Assembly (NCBI GenBank): GCA_965248335.1
Contig: CBDFIY010000003.1
Location: 310,001-374,000, forward strand
DNA: 64,000 nt
Direction of reading: 5' to 3'
Source: CAKMZU01 sp965248335
Lineage (GTDB): Bacteria; Pseudomonadota; Gammaproteobacteria; Pseudomonadales; DT-91
Positions within the stretch are counted from its first letter, which is position 1; each line of letters opens with the position of its first letter. The notes beneath the pieces were generated by a model, which saw only the letters and a list, made by a program, of their open reading frames with translations, did no database searches and was not told the origin of the DNA. Shown in pieces: positions 1-8,197 of this stretch. Position numbers and translations under genes: made by a program.

Positions 1-174
1 CTTTTAACTTGTTTTGTTCGCTAATAAAACGAGGCTTGCTGAGAATATAAATGTGAGCGGCTTTGTTAAGTTGAGGGAGCTGTTTGGGTGTTGTTGTGCA
101 TACGGGCAATATTTTTTCGCCGCAATGTGTTGCCGAGGTTTCGGTAGGACCAGTAAGTCGTTGAGAATCGAATT

Positions 175-516
175 TTATTGGGTTAAAAAAATGTGTGGAA
201 AAAAAGCTATTTCATTACGTGTAATGCCGAAGCTTGTTGTTGCGTTAAGTAAACTAATTAGACGGGTGGATATAAGATGCTTGTCAATCAGCGGAACTTT
301 TTTTGAAGCTTCAGACTTGGCTGCGTTGAGTAGTTGCTTAATTTTTTTCGAATCAATATTTTTTTTATCGAGAAAACGTTCAATGCAAAAAATACTTATA
401 ATATCACTTTTGAGTTGAGCGTCACTGTTTACCCAGGCAGGGTCATTTCTGTAGGCGAGCGTTTCAAACGAGAGCTGGAGATGGGCTCTACAATGGTCTG
501 TGGTGTATTGGCTCAT
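175..516 (-). CDS. Small hypothetical protein
   Basis: I do not recognise this 113-residue protein. It has no signal peptide or membrane segment. The middle (about residues 35-75) is lysine-rich and predicted helical. An in-frame stop lies just upstream of the chosen ATG, so the start cannot move far, but no clear ribosome binding site precedes it. It is AT-rich and follows the QueD-like gene on the same strand after about 60 bases. A long open frame on the opposite strand over the same region looks like an antisense shadow. Whether either is expressed is uncertain. Confidence 0.4.
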   Translation of the reverse strand: MSQYTTDHCRAHLQLSFETLAYRNDPAWVNSDAQLKSDIISIFCIERFLDKKNIDSKKIKQLLNAAKSEASKKVPLIDKHLISTRLISLLNATTSFGITRNEIAFFPHIFLTQ

Positions 517-579
517 AGGTCATTCGAGTTATATTCATAGTTAAAATATAACCCGTATTTACAAAATAGAGACAAAAGT

Positions 580-1443
580 TTAGGCGATTGCGCCTTTCTT
601 AACGCCCTCGTAAGCGACAACGCGGAAAGTGGAAGTGGGTATTTGTTGCTTGAGTGTGGCGGCAATAAAGTCAGCGATACACTCAACCGTTGTATCGCAA
701 GGGAGAACTTCAATGGTGTGCTGTGGCATAGCTAGAGAAAATTGCCCTTGCTCTGCCTCATAATAAAAAATGCCGTGATCAGTAATGGCCGCTAGACCTT
801 GCTGGCTAAACTGAGCAGTCTCAAGTGTACTTTGATCTTCGGCTGTTGCTAGGTAAATATCCCTCCAGCGCTCCGCCCAGATTTTTTCACGTGCAGGGCT
901 ACGCATATCATTTTCATAAATATCAATTTTTGAACGGTGACCATGCGCAATACGTTGGCAATTGCCATCGTGCTTCTTTAAACCGTGCGTGTAATGGTAG
1001 TACACGCCATGAATATCTTCATGACGAAGGTTGAGCTTAATGGCACCAATGTTTTTAGGTAATACTTCGATGAGTGCCTTTTCGAGGTATTTTGTGACGG
1101 CTTCATTCGTGATCTTGTCACTGGGCAGGCAGCAAAATGCAGAAGCTGGCGAGGCAAGGTGTAGGCTATGTTGGCCATAAAAGAAATCGACATAACAGTT
1201 ATGCGGGTGGGCTTCATAGTTGAGTGCTTGCGACTCAATAGGGACTATCAATTTGTGATCAATAATGTCATCAATAAGTTGCTTAGCGTGTTTTTTTACC
1301 CGAGAAAAGTCAAAAAGCATACTCATTTCATTGAGTTCGCCTTCGAGTTCTAAATCAACAATCCAGCTTTCGCCTAGCATGCCACGCTCGTGACAAAGGT
1401 AAGAGCTGTCGATAACGGTAAGATCGTTAATAAAGAGAATCAT
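580..1443 (-). CDS. QueD-like 6-carboxytetrahydropterin synthase family protein (double-length)
   Basis: This is a 287-residue member of the 6-pyruvoyl/6-carboxytetrahydropterin synthase family, which converts dihydroneopterin triphosphate-type substrates in queuosine or pterin synthesis. It is about twice the length of a single QueD. The first half (residues 20-68) keeps the family core ending in IIDHKLIVP, but GMLGES stands where a zinc-binding HGH would be expected. The second half has H153, the Cys of GNCQR (C162) and the HGH of residues 167-169, which match the zinc and catalytic residues. It begins two bases after the hemB stop, so the two are probably translated together. The family is clear. 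The exact substrate, and whether the first half is catalytic, are not. Confidence 0.75.
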   Translation of the reverse strand: MILFINDLTVIDSSYLCHERGMLGESWIVDLELEGELNEMSMLFDFSRVKKHAKQLIDDIIDHKLIVPIESQALNYEAHPHNCYVDFFYGQHSLHLASPASAFCCLPSDKITNEAVTKYLEKALIEVLPKNIGAIKLNLRHEDIHGVYYHYTHGLKKHDGNCQRIAHGHRSKIDIYENDMRSPAREKIWAERWRDIYLATAEDQSTLETAQFSQQGLAAITDHGIFYYEAEQGQFSLAMPQHTIEVLPCDTTVECIADFIAATLKQQIPTSTFRVVAYEGVKKGAIA

Positions 1444-1445
1444 GG

Positions 1446-2456
1446 TTAACCGTTTATCTCCAGCGCACAGGCTTTAGCAAAATAGGTGAGAATGGCATCA
1501 GCGCCTGCGCGCTTAAATGCGAGTAAACTTTCAAACATGACTGCTTTCTCATCGAGCCAGCCATTCGCAGCTGCGGCTTTATGCATGGCGTATTCGCCGC
1601 TGACTTGATACACAAAGGTAGGTGCGCGAAATTGGTTCTTCGCTTGCCTTACAATATCGAGGTAAGGCATTCCTGGTTTGATCATGATCATGTCTGCGCC
1701 TTCTTGTAAATCGAGGGCGATTTCATGCAGAGCCTCATCGGCGTTTGCAGGGTTCATTTGGTAGGATTTTTTATCACTTTTAGCGAGATTAACTGAGCTG
1801 CCTACCGCATCGCGGAATGGACCGTAATATGCTGACGCATATTTTGCGCTGTAGGCCAAAATACAGGTGTTACTGTGGTTTTGGGCTTCAAGAGCATGCC
1901 TGATAGCGCCGATTCTGCCATCCATCATGTCGCTCGGGGCGACGATATCTGCGCCGGCCTCAACATGCGATAATGCTTGCTTGATCAGAATCTCGGTAGT
2001 GCGATCATTCAAAACATAACCCGCTTCATTGATGATGCCATCTTGCCCGTGGGTCGTGAAAGGGTCCAGTGCAACGTCACTGATAATGCCTAAATGAGGG
2101 CAGGCTGATTTAATTTCGTAGATGGCGCGCTGGATAAGTCCGCTGGGATTGTAGGCTTCTTTTGCGTTGATGCTTTTTTTATCCTCAGGCGTCACAGGGA
2201 ATAACGCAACGGCGGGGATGCCTAAGCGCACTAATAGTTTGCACTCTTCCACAGCAAGATCAATGCTGAGTCTTTCGATGTCGGGCATTGAGGGTATGGG
2301 TTGTCTTTTTTTGCTACCTTCAAGAATAAACAGCGGGTAAATGAGATCATCGACGGACAGCGTGTTCTCTGCCATGAGGCGGCGAGTAAAGTCGGCTTGT
2401 CGCATTCTGCGCAGGCGGGCTTCTGGGAATTGCCTTGTGGCTAGGGTGCTTCGCAT
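1446..2456 (-). CDS. hemB: Delta-aminolevulinic acid dehydratase (porphobilinogen synthase)
   Basis: HemB condenses two 5-aminolevulinate molecules to porphobilinogen, the second committed step of haem synthesis, in the cytoplasm. The 336-residue length is normal. The two active-site lysines are visible: K205 in AYSAKYASAYYG and the Schiff-base K260 in MIMIKPGMPY. The metal region around residues 126-140 reads DVALDPFTTHGQDG, without the cysteine triad of zinc enzymes, so this is the magnesium-responsive Pseudomonas-like type. It leads a probable two-gene unit with the QueD-like gene. hemG lies nearby but in another unit. Confidence 0.97.
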   Translation of the reverse strand: MRSTLATRQFPEARLRRMRQADFTRRLMAENTLSVDDLIYPLFILEGSKKRQPIPSMPDIERLSIDLAVEECKLLVRLGIPAVALFPVTPEDKKSINAKEAYNPSGLIQRAIYEIKSACPHLGIISDVALDPFTTHGQDGIINEAGYVLNDRTTEILIKQALSHVEAGADIVAPSDMMDGRIGAIRHALEAQNHSNTCILAYSAKYASAYYGPFRDAVGSSVNLAKSDKKSYQMNPANADEALHEIALDLQEGADMIMIKPGMPYLDIVRQAKNQFRAPTFVYQVSGEYAMHKAAAANGWLDEKAVMFESLLAFKRAGADAILTYFAKACALEING

Positions 2457-2517
2457 AGATAAGCTCTAGGGTTAAATCTTGCTGGCATTGTACACGAATA
2501 CACCAAGGCTGATAAGA

Positions 2518-3846
2518 TCACTTGGCCGTTCTGCACCAGCTAAAAGATGCCTGTTGATCGTGTTTGTTCTGATATTGAGCGGCATCAAAATGCGGGTCGA
2601 GTTGTTGGGCAACAAAAAGTGCGCGCGGTAAAATATACGTGGAGAGGTGGTGGTTTCTTGCGGATTGGTGAAAAATGAGATTTTCACAACCTTGAGCGTG
2701 AAGATTGATAGGCGAAATAAAAGCGATCTCACGATCAATATCAAAATGATGCTTCATCATGAGTTCCTCAAAAAGCAATGCAGTATCTTCTGTGGCTGTG
2801 TGATAGCTATAAAGATCGTTTGCTGCGCTGTTAAAAAATACCTTTGATATGCTCGCGGCATCCGCCGCCATCAACGAGGCGCTTGGGTATTTTCCGGCAT
2901 TGATAGTGTGGCTGCTTTGTGTAAGAAGGCCTGTTATATCAGAAAGCGGCCAGCGTAGATAAAGTGCTGAAGTGAGGGTGCCATGATCGTTAAGCCGAAA
3001 ATCATCAAGCGTTGTGTAAAGATTCCTCGTGGAAAGCTGTTCTGCCGGATAAAAGTCATTAGCATGAGCAAGCTCATGGAATAATAAGCTGGCAAGTGCA
3101 TAGCGTGCGGTTGATTCACTGGTGAGAACGGGTTGATCTAGAGGAGGAGCATGCCAAGTGTTTTGATCTGCTTGAGGTGTGTCGACAAAAATAGTCTGGC
3201 CATCTTTTACATAACGGCTGATAAAGTGAAAGCTAAGAGGCGAATCGATGTTACAAAAATCTATTTTTTGACTTGCGGCATCGACTGTATTTTTTTGTCT
3301 ATCGGTGAAAGCCAAAAGTTGTGGTGAAATATACATAGCGCCGGTGGCTGGGAAGAAAAATCCATAAGGGATGAGCGGGTGTATGATAACGGCAGTGATG
3401 CTGCCGAAAAGTGTCGTTATGACATCGGGCATTTGTTCGAGTAGTTTTTTAAAGTTATTCGCCATCCATTCTTCGGTAGTGATTGTCTTAGCGAGGATGT
3501 CATTGAGGGTGGGCGGTCCTGCCTGATAAAGAAAATCAAGTTCATTTAACGTACAGATGCTTTTATTGTTTTTGATGATGGTGCAATCGGCGATGGGCTG
3601 TAGGGATTTTGTCAGGCCGCCAGCAACGAAAGTAAAATCTGTCGAGTGTATGTTTTGAAGAGCGATATTGCGCGTTTTACAAGGTGCATCTGCCTCCCTG
3701 AGTTTCAAGAAATCACCACTAATGATAGGTGCATTGATATCTTCTGGTTTGTTCTCATGAATCAGTGGGCGTTTATTTTCGCTCGAACAACCTATGATAA
3801 GTAGGCTGCAAAGCATTAAAAGACAGCAAAGCAGTAAAATCTTCAT
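2518..3846 (-). CDS. Exported lipoprotein with HExxH metalloprotease-like motif
   Basis: I do not recognise the family. From the chosen ATG the protein is 442 residues and starts with a lipoprotein signal peptide ending in the lipobox LIIGC (C20). A longer in-frame start 16 codons upstream exists but would put a polar extension in front of the signal. Residues 257-261 read HELAH, followed by ANDF, which resembles a zinc-metallopeptidase HExxH helix. Mature cysteines could form disulfides. The protein is expected at the periplasmic face of a membrane. The upstream region is short and runs into the divergent hemG gene. Protease activity is inference from one motif only. Confidence 0.7.
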   Translation of the reverse strand: MKILLLCCLLMLCSLLIIGCSSENKRPLIHENKPEDINAPIISGDFLKLREADAPCKTRNIALQNIHSTDFTFVAGGLTKSLQPIADCTIIKNNKSICTLNELDFLYQAGPPTLNDILAKTITTEEWMANNFKKLLEQMPDVITTLFGSITAVIIHPLIPYGFFFPATGAMYISPQLLAFTDRQKNTVDAASQKIDFCNIDSPLSFHFISRYVKDGQTIFVDTPQADQNTWHAPPLDQPVLTSESTARYALASLLFHELAHANDFYPAEQLSTRNLYTTLDDFRLNDHGTLTSALYLRWPLSDITGLLTQSSHTINAGKYPSASLMAADAASISKVFFNSAANDLYSYHTATEDTALLFEELMMKHHFDIDREIAFISPINLHAQGCENLIFHQSARNHHLSTYILPRALFVAQQLDPHFDAAQYQNKHDQQASFSWCRTAK

Positions 3847-3963
3847 CGTTGTGGTTTGCAGATTTTGCATGCCATAAGTGTAATCAAGATTCATGCTTCT
3901 ACAACTGAAGCAAAATCACCACCTGAGTTGTCAAAAGGAATAGCAGGCAATGAGGTGTTGATA

Positions 3964-4497
3964 GTGCGTACGTTGATTTTTTATGCTTCTACCCATGGGC
4001 ATACCGCTAAAATTGCCACAAATATTGGTGCAATTTTACAGCGGGAGAATTGGCCGGTTCAGTTAAGATCAACTGATCAAGTGCCTGAAAATATTGATGA
4101 GTTTGAGTTGATCATTATAGGTTCAAGAGTGCGTTATGGAAAACATGATAAAGCTATTATTGAGTTTATGGCGGCGAATAGCGAAGCTCTGAAAAATAAA
4201 GAAACAGCTTTTTTCTCCGTTAATCTGGTGGCGAGAAAGCCAGAAAAATCTTCGCCTGATACGAGTCCTTATGTAAAAAAGATGTTAAGCCAATTATCGT
4301 GGCAACCAAATTTTATGGCTGTCTTTGCCGGGAAGTTGAATTACCCCGTTTATGGGTGGGTAGATAAAAAAATGATTCAGTTGATTATGAAAATGACGAA
4401 AGGGCCAACGGATACGTTAAATGTTTATGAATTTACTGACTGGCAGGCCGTTGACGCGTTTGGGAAAGAAATTCTTAGAAAAGAAATGCGTAAATAG
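3964..4497 (+). CDS. hemG: Menaquinone-dependent protoporphyrinogen IX dehydrogenase
   Basis: HemG is a flavodoxin-fold enzyme that oxidises protoporphyrinogen IX to protoporphyrin IX and passes electrons to the quinone pool. The N-terminus RTLIFYASTHGHTAKIA is the FMN phosphate-binding loop, and IIGSRVRYGKHDK is the second flavin loop. I chose a GTG start because a GAGG ribosome binding site lies eight bases upstream and it gives 177 residues, close to the 181 of E. coli HemG. The upstream ATG in the same frame would overlap the divergent lipoprotein gene and add 36 non-homologous residues. It appears to be monocistronic. Confidence 0.92.
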   Translation: MRTLIFYASTHGHTAKIATNIGAILQRENWPVQLRSTDQVPENIDEFELIIIGSRVRYGKHDKAIIEFMAANSEALKNKETAFFSVNLVARKPEKSSPDTSPYVKKMLSQLSWQPNFMAVFAGKLNYPVYGWVDKKMIQLIMKMTKGPTDTLNVYEFTDWQAVDAFGKEILRKEMRK

Positions 4498-4518
4498 GTT
4501 GAGATAACGCTTCGGGTA

Positions 4519-4646
4519 TATACCGATCACCCGTGAAGATGTAAGGGCGTTGGCCGCGCTCGCTCACCCCAATCACTTACTGACTGTAAGCTCATGGGAG
4601 TTCGCTCGCTTGCCGCCTTCTTGCATCGCCAATTCCGATGGGTATA
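4519..4646 (+). repeat. 128-bp dispersed repeat, copy A (MITE-like)
   Basis: This is the first of three 128-bp copies in the window (others at 12718 and 59030). It begins TATACCGATCACCC and ends with CCGATGGGTATA, so the termini are inverted and TA-flanked. Inner segments also fold back: CTTAC pairs with GTAAG, CCCCA with TGGGA, and GAAGATG with CATCGCC imperfectly. It has no coding capacity. The last 11 bases match a terminus of the IS630-family element at 5822-6917, suggesting non-autonomous mobilisation. It lies downstream of hemG. Confidence 0.85.
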
Positions 4647-4702
4647 AAACGATTAAAAGAAGAAAGTATAGGTGACGAGTAAATATTAAATGATGATTTA
4701 TG

Positions 4703-4725
4703 GAGAGCGTATGCTCTCATTTTTA
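4703..4725 (+). terminator. Rho-independent terminator-like hairpin
   Basis: GAGAGC, a GTAT loop and GCTCTC are followed by ATTTTTAT. The hairpin could end transcription from hemG through the 128-bp repeat. On the other strand the run of A and T also allows it to work for the Bor-like gene. Confidence 0.55.
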
Positions 4726-4783
4726 TAAATTAATCATGGTTTATGATGTGATGTAACAGAAACGAAGGTTTTTATTTCTCCGA

Positions 4784-5092
4784 TCAGTATCTGCAATAAA
4801 TATCTGTTGTCGTCGGTGCATAAATACCTGCTGTAGACACAGTGAAGATATTATTATAAATACTTTTATAATTTTTTATTGTCACTGTATTGTCGCCGCG
4901 GTCGCAGATGGAGACTATATCTACTGATTTGGTTTGCATCAAACCCCAAAGGATAAAGTGGTTGGTTTTTGTGAGATCGGGTTTGATGCCATCGACTGTA
5001 CGGTTAGGGCCTTTCCCCAGGAATACGTACTGATGTGTTGAGCAGGCAAAGAGAGAAAAAAGAACGGGAAGGATAAGGAAAGTTTTTTTCAC
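4784..5092 (-). CDS. Bor-family outer-membrane lipoprotein
   Basis: This 102-residue lipoprotein has a short signal peptide with lipobox LFAC (C17). The mature part follows the pattern of the lambda Bor family along its length: NHFILWGLMQTKSVDIVSIC, then a middle segment, then TAGIYAPTTTDIYCRY. In lambda lysogens Bor is a surface lipoprotein linked to serum resistance. The family also occurs as plain chromosomal lipoproteins of unknown role. No prophage genes surround it. It reads as a single-gene unit between the repeat and the MATE gene. Confidence 0.82.
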   Translation of the reverse strand: MKKTFLILPVLFSLFACSTHQYVFLGKGPNRTVDGIKPDLTKTNHFILWGLMQTKSVDIVSICDRGDNTVTIKNYKSIYNNIFTVSTAGIYAPTTTDIYCRY

Positions 5093-5821
5093 AAAAGTGG
5101 CCTGCTAATAAAAAATTATTATAAATATATAGACCACAAGTTGTTAGCTATCAAGGCGGGTTAGCTTTCGCGCATCACTTGATGACGTATGCCCGGCATT
5201 AGCCACCGTTTTTGACGAAGCCGTAAGTAATAAATGATGGCTGTGGCAATGATCATGATAACAAAAGCCGTCCAGACCTCGTGGCTTTGTCTGTGCAAAA
5301 CTTTCATCATGAAAACCTGAACGATAAGCATGAACCAGTGAAGCGAAATAGAAGTAAACATCAGCCATTTTGTATCGCCAGTGCCGCGTAAAATGGCACC
5401 AGCAATCTGGATAACGGCATCTGCCATCACATAGCTGATCAGGCCTGTCATCATAAATTGCGATAACGCATAGATTTCTTGGCTTTGAGGGTCATCCGTT
5501 AAAAAGATATTGATCATGGGCGATTTAAAAAGGAAAAATAGCACGGCTAAAATGCCCGAATAACCAAGGCCAATGATAAAGGCGGTTTTCATCAGTGATG
5601 AAATCGCTGGCATATCATTTGCTCCAAGAGTTTTTCCTGTCATTGATATGACGGCAATGCCAAGGCCTGTCAATGGCACAAACGAGAGGATATCCCAGTT
5701 AAAAACAATGGCTGCAGATGCGCCCTCGGCAATACCGAAGGATTGAAAGAAAAGCAAAAATAAATTGAATGCAGCGACGTTCAAAAACATTTCAACGCCG
5801 GAGGGTAATCCAAGGCGTATA

Positions 5822-6917
5822 TACCCAACTGACTTCAATGTGCGCGATTTAGCTGTTGGAAATTATCATTAATTCTACTGCCTAAATCAGCGCCAATTTC
5901 AGGTAGTATTTTTTCAAAAAACTCGCTAATTTTATTTTTAAAATCCTTTGCCGTGGAAAAGTACTGGTTATTCCTGACTTTTTCGTTCATCACCTTCCAC
6001 AGCCGCTCTATGGGGTTTAGATTTGGGCTGTATGGTGGCAAGGTGTGAAGTTTAATGCCTAACTTGTCCGCAGCGCTCAGGACAGCCTTGGATTTATGAT
6101 AGGCAGCTCCATCTAAAACTAAATGCACTGTCTTCTCACTATAATGTGCTCGTATTTTATGGAAAAATTCAATAATCGAATCGCCATTAACGGTGTCATA
6201 TTGGCCAATAATAGCTTCTTCTATATGGGCGAGTTCGATAGCACCTATTATATTGAGTCGTGTCCGGCTTCCCGTGGTCTCTATGGGTTTATCGACACCC
6301 GCTTTGATCCATCCCGATGTGATTTTTGTTGCTTGAGTTGGATGGACTGCATCCATGAACAGTAAGGCTTCACCCTCTGATAGCTCAGCTTTTAGCGCTT
6401 CATACTTTTCAATAAATTGCGCTTGTTTTTCAACATCAAACTTATGTGGAATGCCTTTAGGCTTTTTATAGCTGAAACCCTTTTGGTGTAACCACTGGGT
6501 TAGCCCTGAAACACTAAACTGCACACCCCAAGTTGTTTTAATATAATGACCAATTTGGCTCACTTGGGTATATATTTTTCCTGACAAATGAGTAACCAGC
6601 AACTGAGATTGCTCGTTATCTAGGTAACCTTTGGAGCCGCCATTGGTTGATAATAACTTTTCATCATTTAGGTAATCATTAAGATGCCGAACAATCGTGG
6701 ACTCATCTTTTCTTAATGCCTGAGCGATCATTCTTGTCGACCAGCCTTCCGACCGCAACAAAACGACCTTCAAACGATCACTTTCTCTACTGTCTCTTGC
6801 TTGCTTATGACGCAATTCCAGTGCAAGTTTTTCGTTTTTTGTCAGGTCGATTTTCAGCATCTGCGCACTATGATTATTTACTCTTTATAAATCAAGTACT
6901 TTCAATAGCGATGGGTA
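5822..6917 (-). mobile_element. IS630-family insertion sequence, 1096 bp
   Basis: The element is bounded by imperfect inverted ends: TACCCAACTGACTTCAATGT on one side and TACCCATCGCTATTGAAAGT on the other, each next to TATA. The arithmetic of the interrupted gene fits a TA target duplication, the rule for IS630/Tc1-mariner elements. It carries one intact transposase gene that nearly fills it. Its TATACCCATCG end is shared by the 128-bp repeats in this window. Confidence 0.9.
5835..6860 (-). CDS. IS630-family transposase
   Basis: This intact 341-residue transposase has an N-terminal helix-turn-helix region (about residues 35-60, STRMIAQALRKDESTIVRHL), a second DNA-binding helical region, and a DDE catalytic core. 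The catalytic residues are in LLFMDAVHP, LVLDGAAYH and LNPIERLWK. It performs cut-and-paste transposition into TA dinucleotides. The gene begins about 57 bases inside one terminus and stops a few bases from the other. No frameshift is seen, so the element could be active. Confidence 0.93.
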   Translation of the reverse strand: MLKIDLTKNEKLALELRHKQARDSRESDRLKVVLLRSEGWSTRMIAQALRKDESTIVRHLNDYLNDEKLLSTNGGSKGYLDNEQSQLLVTHLSGKIYTQVSQIGHYIKTTWGVQFSVSGLTQWLHQKGFSYKKPKGIPHKFDVEKQAQFIEKYEALKAELSEGEALLFMDAVHPTQATKITSGWIKAGVDKPIETTGSRTRLNIIGAIELAHIEEAIIGQYDTVNGDSIIEFFHKIRAHYSEKTVHLVLDGAAYHKSKAVLSAADKLGIKLHTLPPYSPNLNPIERLWKVMNEKVRNNQYFSTAKDFKNKISEFFEKILPEIGADLGSRINDNFQQLNRAH

Positions 6918-7644
6918 TATAGCGACGGAGAATGCCGCTGTCGATGACAAAAAATGCTTTTAGCGTATCAAAAGCTTGCTGATGAGTACGATTAAAATAT
7001 ATCCCAGCATAAAGGCCAGTAATCAAAAGGGTACTTAGTAATGTACCAATGCCAGCGCCTACAATGCCCATGGCGGGAATGTGCCAAAAACCAAAAATGA
7101 GGACATAGCTAAGAGGAATATTAATGATGACGGCCAGTGAGTCAGCAATCATGACGGTTTTTGTTTTCCCAATGCCGACAAAAAAACTGGCGAATGCGAT
7201 TTTAATGAGTGTAAAAATAGCGCCTACTTGCAGGGTATAGAAGTAGACAGTTTCGAGTGAGATTTGCTCTTGCGGGTGATCCATCCATACAAAAAGGAAG
7301 GGAGATAAATAAGTGATGATAGCCAATAAAGGGAGGCTACAAAGAATGATGACAAATGCTGCTGTGATGACTTTTGCGCATTTCCTGAATGCTTTTGCGC
7401 CGTAATATTGAGCAACCATTGCATTGCCATAAGATATCAAGCCAATAAATAGCGATAGCGTGAAGAACGACGTAACCCCACCGCCGAGAGAAGCTGTCAT
7501 GTGCAGAGGACTAATATGCGACATGAAATAGCGATCAGTAAAAATCATTAACGCCATAGCACCTTGAGAAATAATCATAGGGACGGCGAGTTTGATTAAT
7601 GTTGCTGCGTGCGAAGTCTGCAGGACGTTTTTATTTACTAGCAT

Positions 7645-8197
7645 TGAGCTGCCATTATTTTTAACTTTCTAGGCGGTTTTTTAGGTGTTTTTTCTATCTA
7701 TTAAGCTGAGGGGGCTGCGAAGACATTGAAGCGCTTAGGTCGAGCGGATAGTAAGCGCTTAATGTCTGATGTCAATTGCTGGTCTGGTAGCGTTGTGGGC
7801 TGTTTGTATTTTCTATGGAATCGGTTATCAATTTACAGAAAAAGTATTGTTAGTGGCGGTCTTATGGGTGGTGTAGGTCGGTAATGAGGCTTAATTTTTA
7901 GATAGTAATGCTTTGCCGTTAGACTTCTACTTATGAGGAGGGGTTGGTTATTTTTTGAAGTCGTTTAAAGGTAGTATTTTGATTTGAGGATTTTATTTCA
8001 GTTACTAACGATCAACTTGAAAATAAGGTATTGACGATTATATGATGCTTATTCCCTCAAAGTAACGTACGTCAATAAGTTCTAAAAAGGGCAATTAATT
8101 ATGTATTCGCTTATTAAATCCGACCATGCAAAAGCGTGAGTATTCGACCATTTTTCTGTATGCTAACGGCCGATATAAGGATAGAAAGGAATTATGG
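7645..8197. other. 550-base intergenic region without a gene
   Basis: No convincing coding sequence occurs between the divergent MATE gene and the LPP20-like lipoprotein. It is AT-rich and contains the inverted repeat listed separately at 7722-7766. Promoters of both flanking genes must lie here, but I cannot assign -35/-10 boxes with confidence. The final part holds the AAGGA ribosome binding site of the lipoprotein gene. Confidence 0.6.
7722..7766. repeat. Long imperfect inverted repeat (stem-loop)
   Basis: GACATTGAAGCGCTTA is followed after 14 bases by TAAGCGCTTAATGTC. The arms pair over 15 bases with one bulged G. There is no run of T after it, so it is not a typical terminator. It could be a regulator-binding palindrome or the stem of a leader RNA for either neighbour. 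Confidence 0.6.

Larger units (their letters stand above)
5161..7644 (-). pseudogene. MATE-family multidrug/Na+ antiporter, split by an IS630 element
   Basis: The two halves encode one MATE (NorM-like) exporter of about 461 residues. The N-terminal part (6892-7644) starts MLVNKNVLQTSHAATLIKLA and ends at RRYI; the C-terminal part resumes with YIRLGLPSGVEMF and runs to the stop. MATE proteins expel cationic drugs in exchange for Na+ or H+ and have 12 membrane segments in two bundles. The break falls between the bundles. Removing the insertion together with one TA leaves 1386 bases, a whole number of codons, and joins RRYI to RLGLPSG in frame. No other lesion is visible, so the inactivation looks recent. 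As it stands only fragments can be made. Confidence 0.9.

Noticed and set aside
14..418. A 134-codon open frame on the plus strand
   Set aside because: It overlaps a minus-strand frame of equal quality, has no signal, domain or ribosome binding site, and reads like a cysteine/phenylalanine-rich antisense translation.
4519..4646. Repeat as a CRISPR unit or REP/BIME cluster
   Set aside because: The copies are single and dispersed over 55 kb with no spacers, and the TA-flanked inverted ends fit a MITE better.
4784..5092. Bor-like gene as evidence of a prophage
   Set aside because: No integrase, structural or lysis genes surround it, and Bor-family lipoproteins are also chromosomal.
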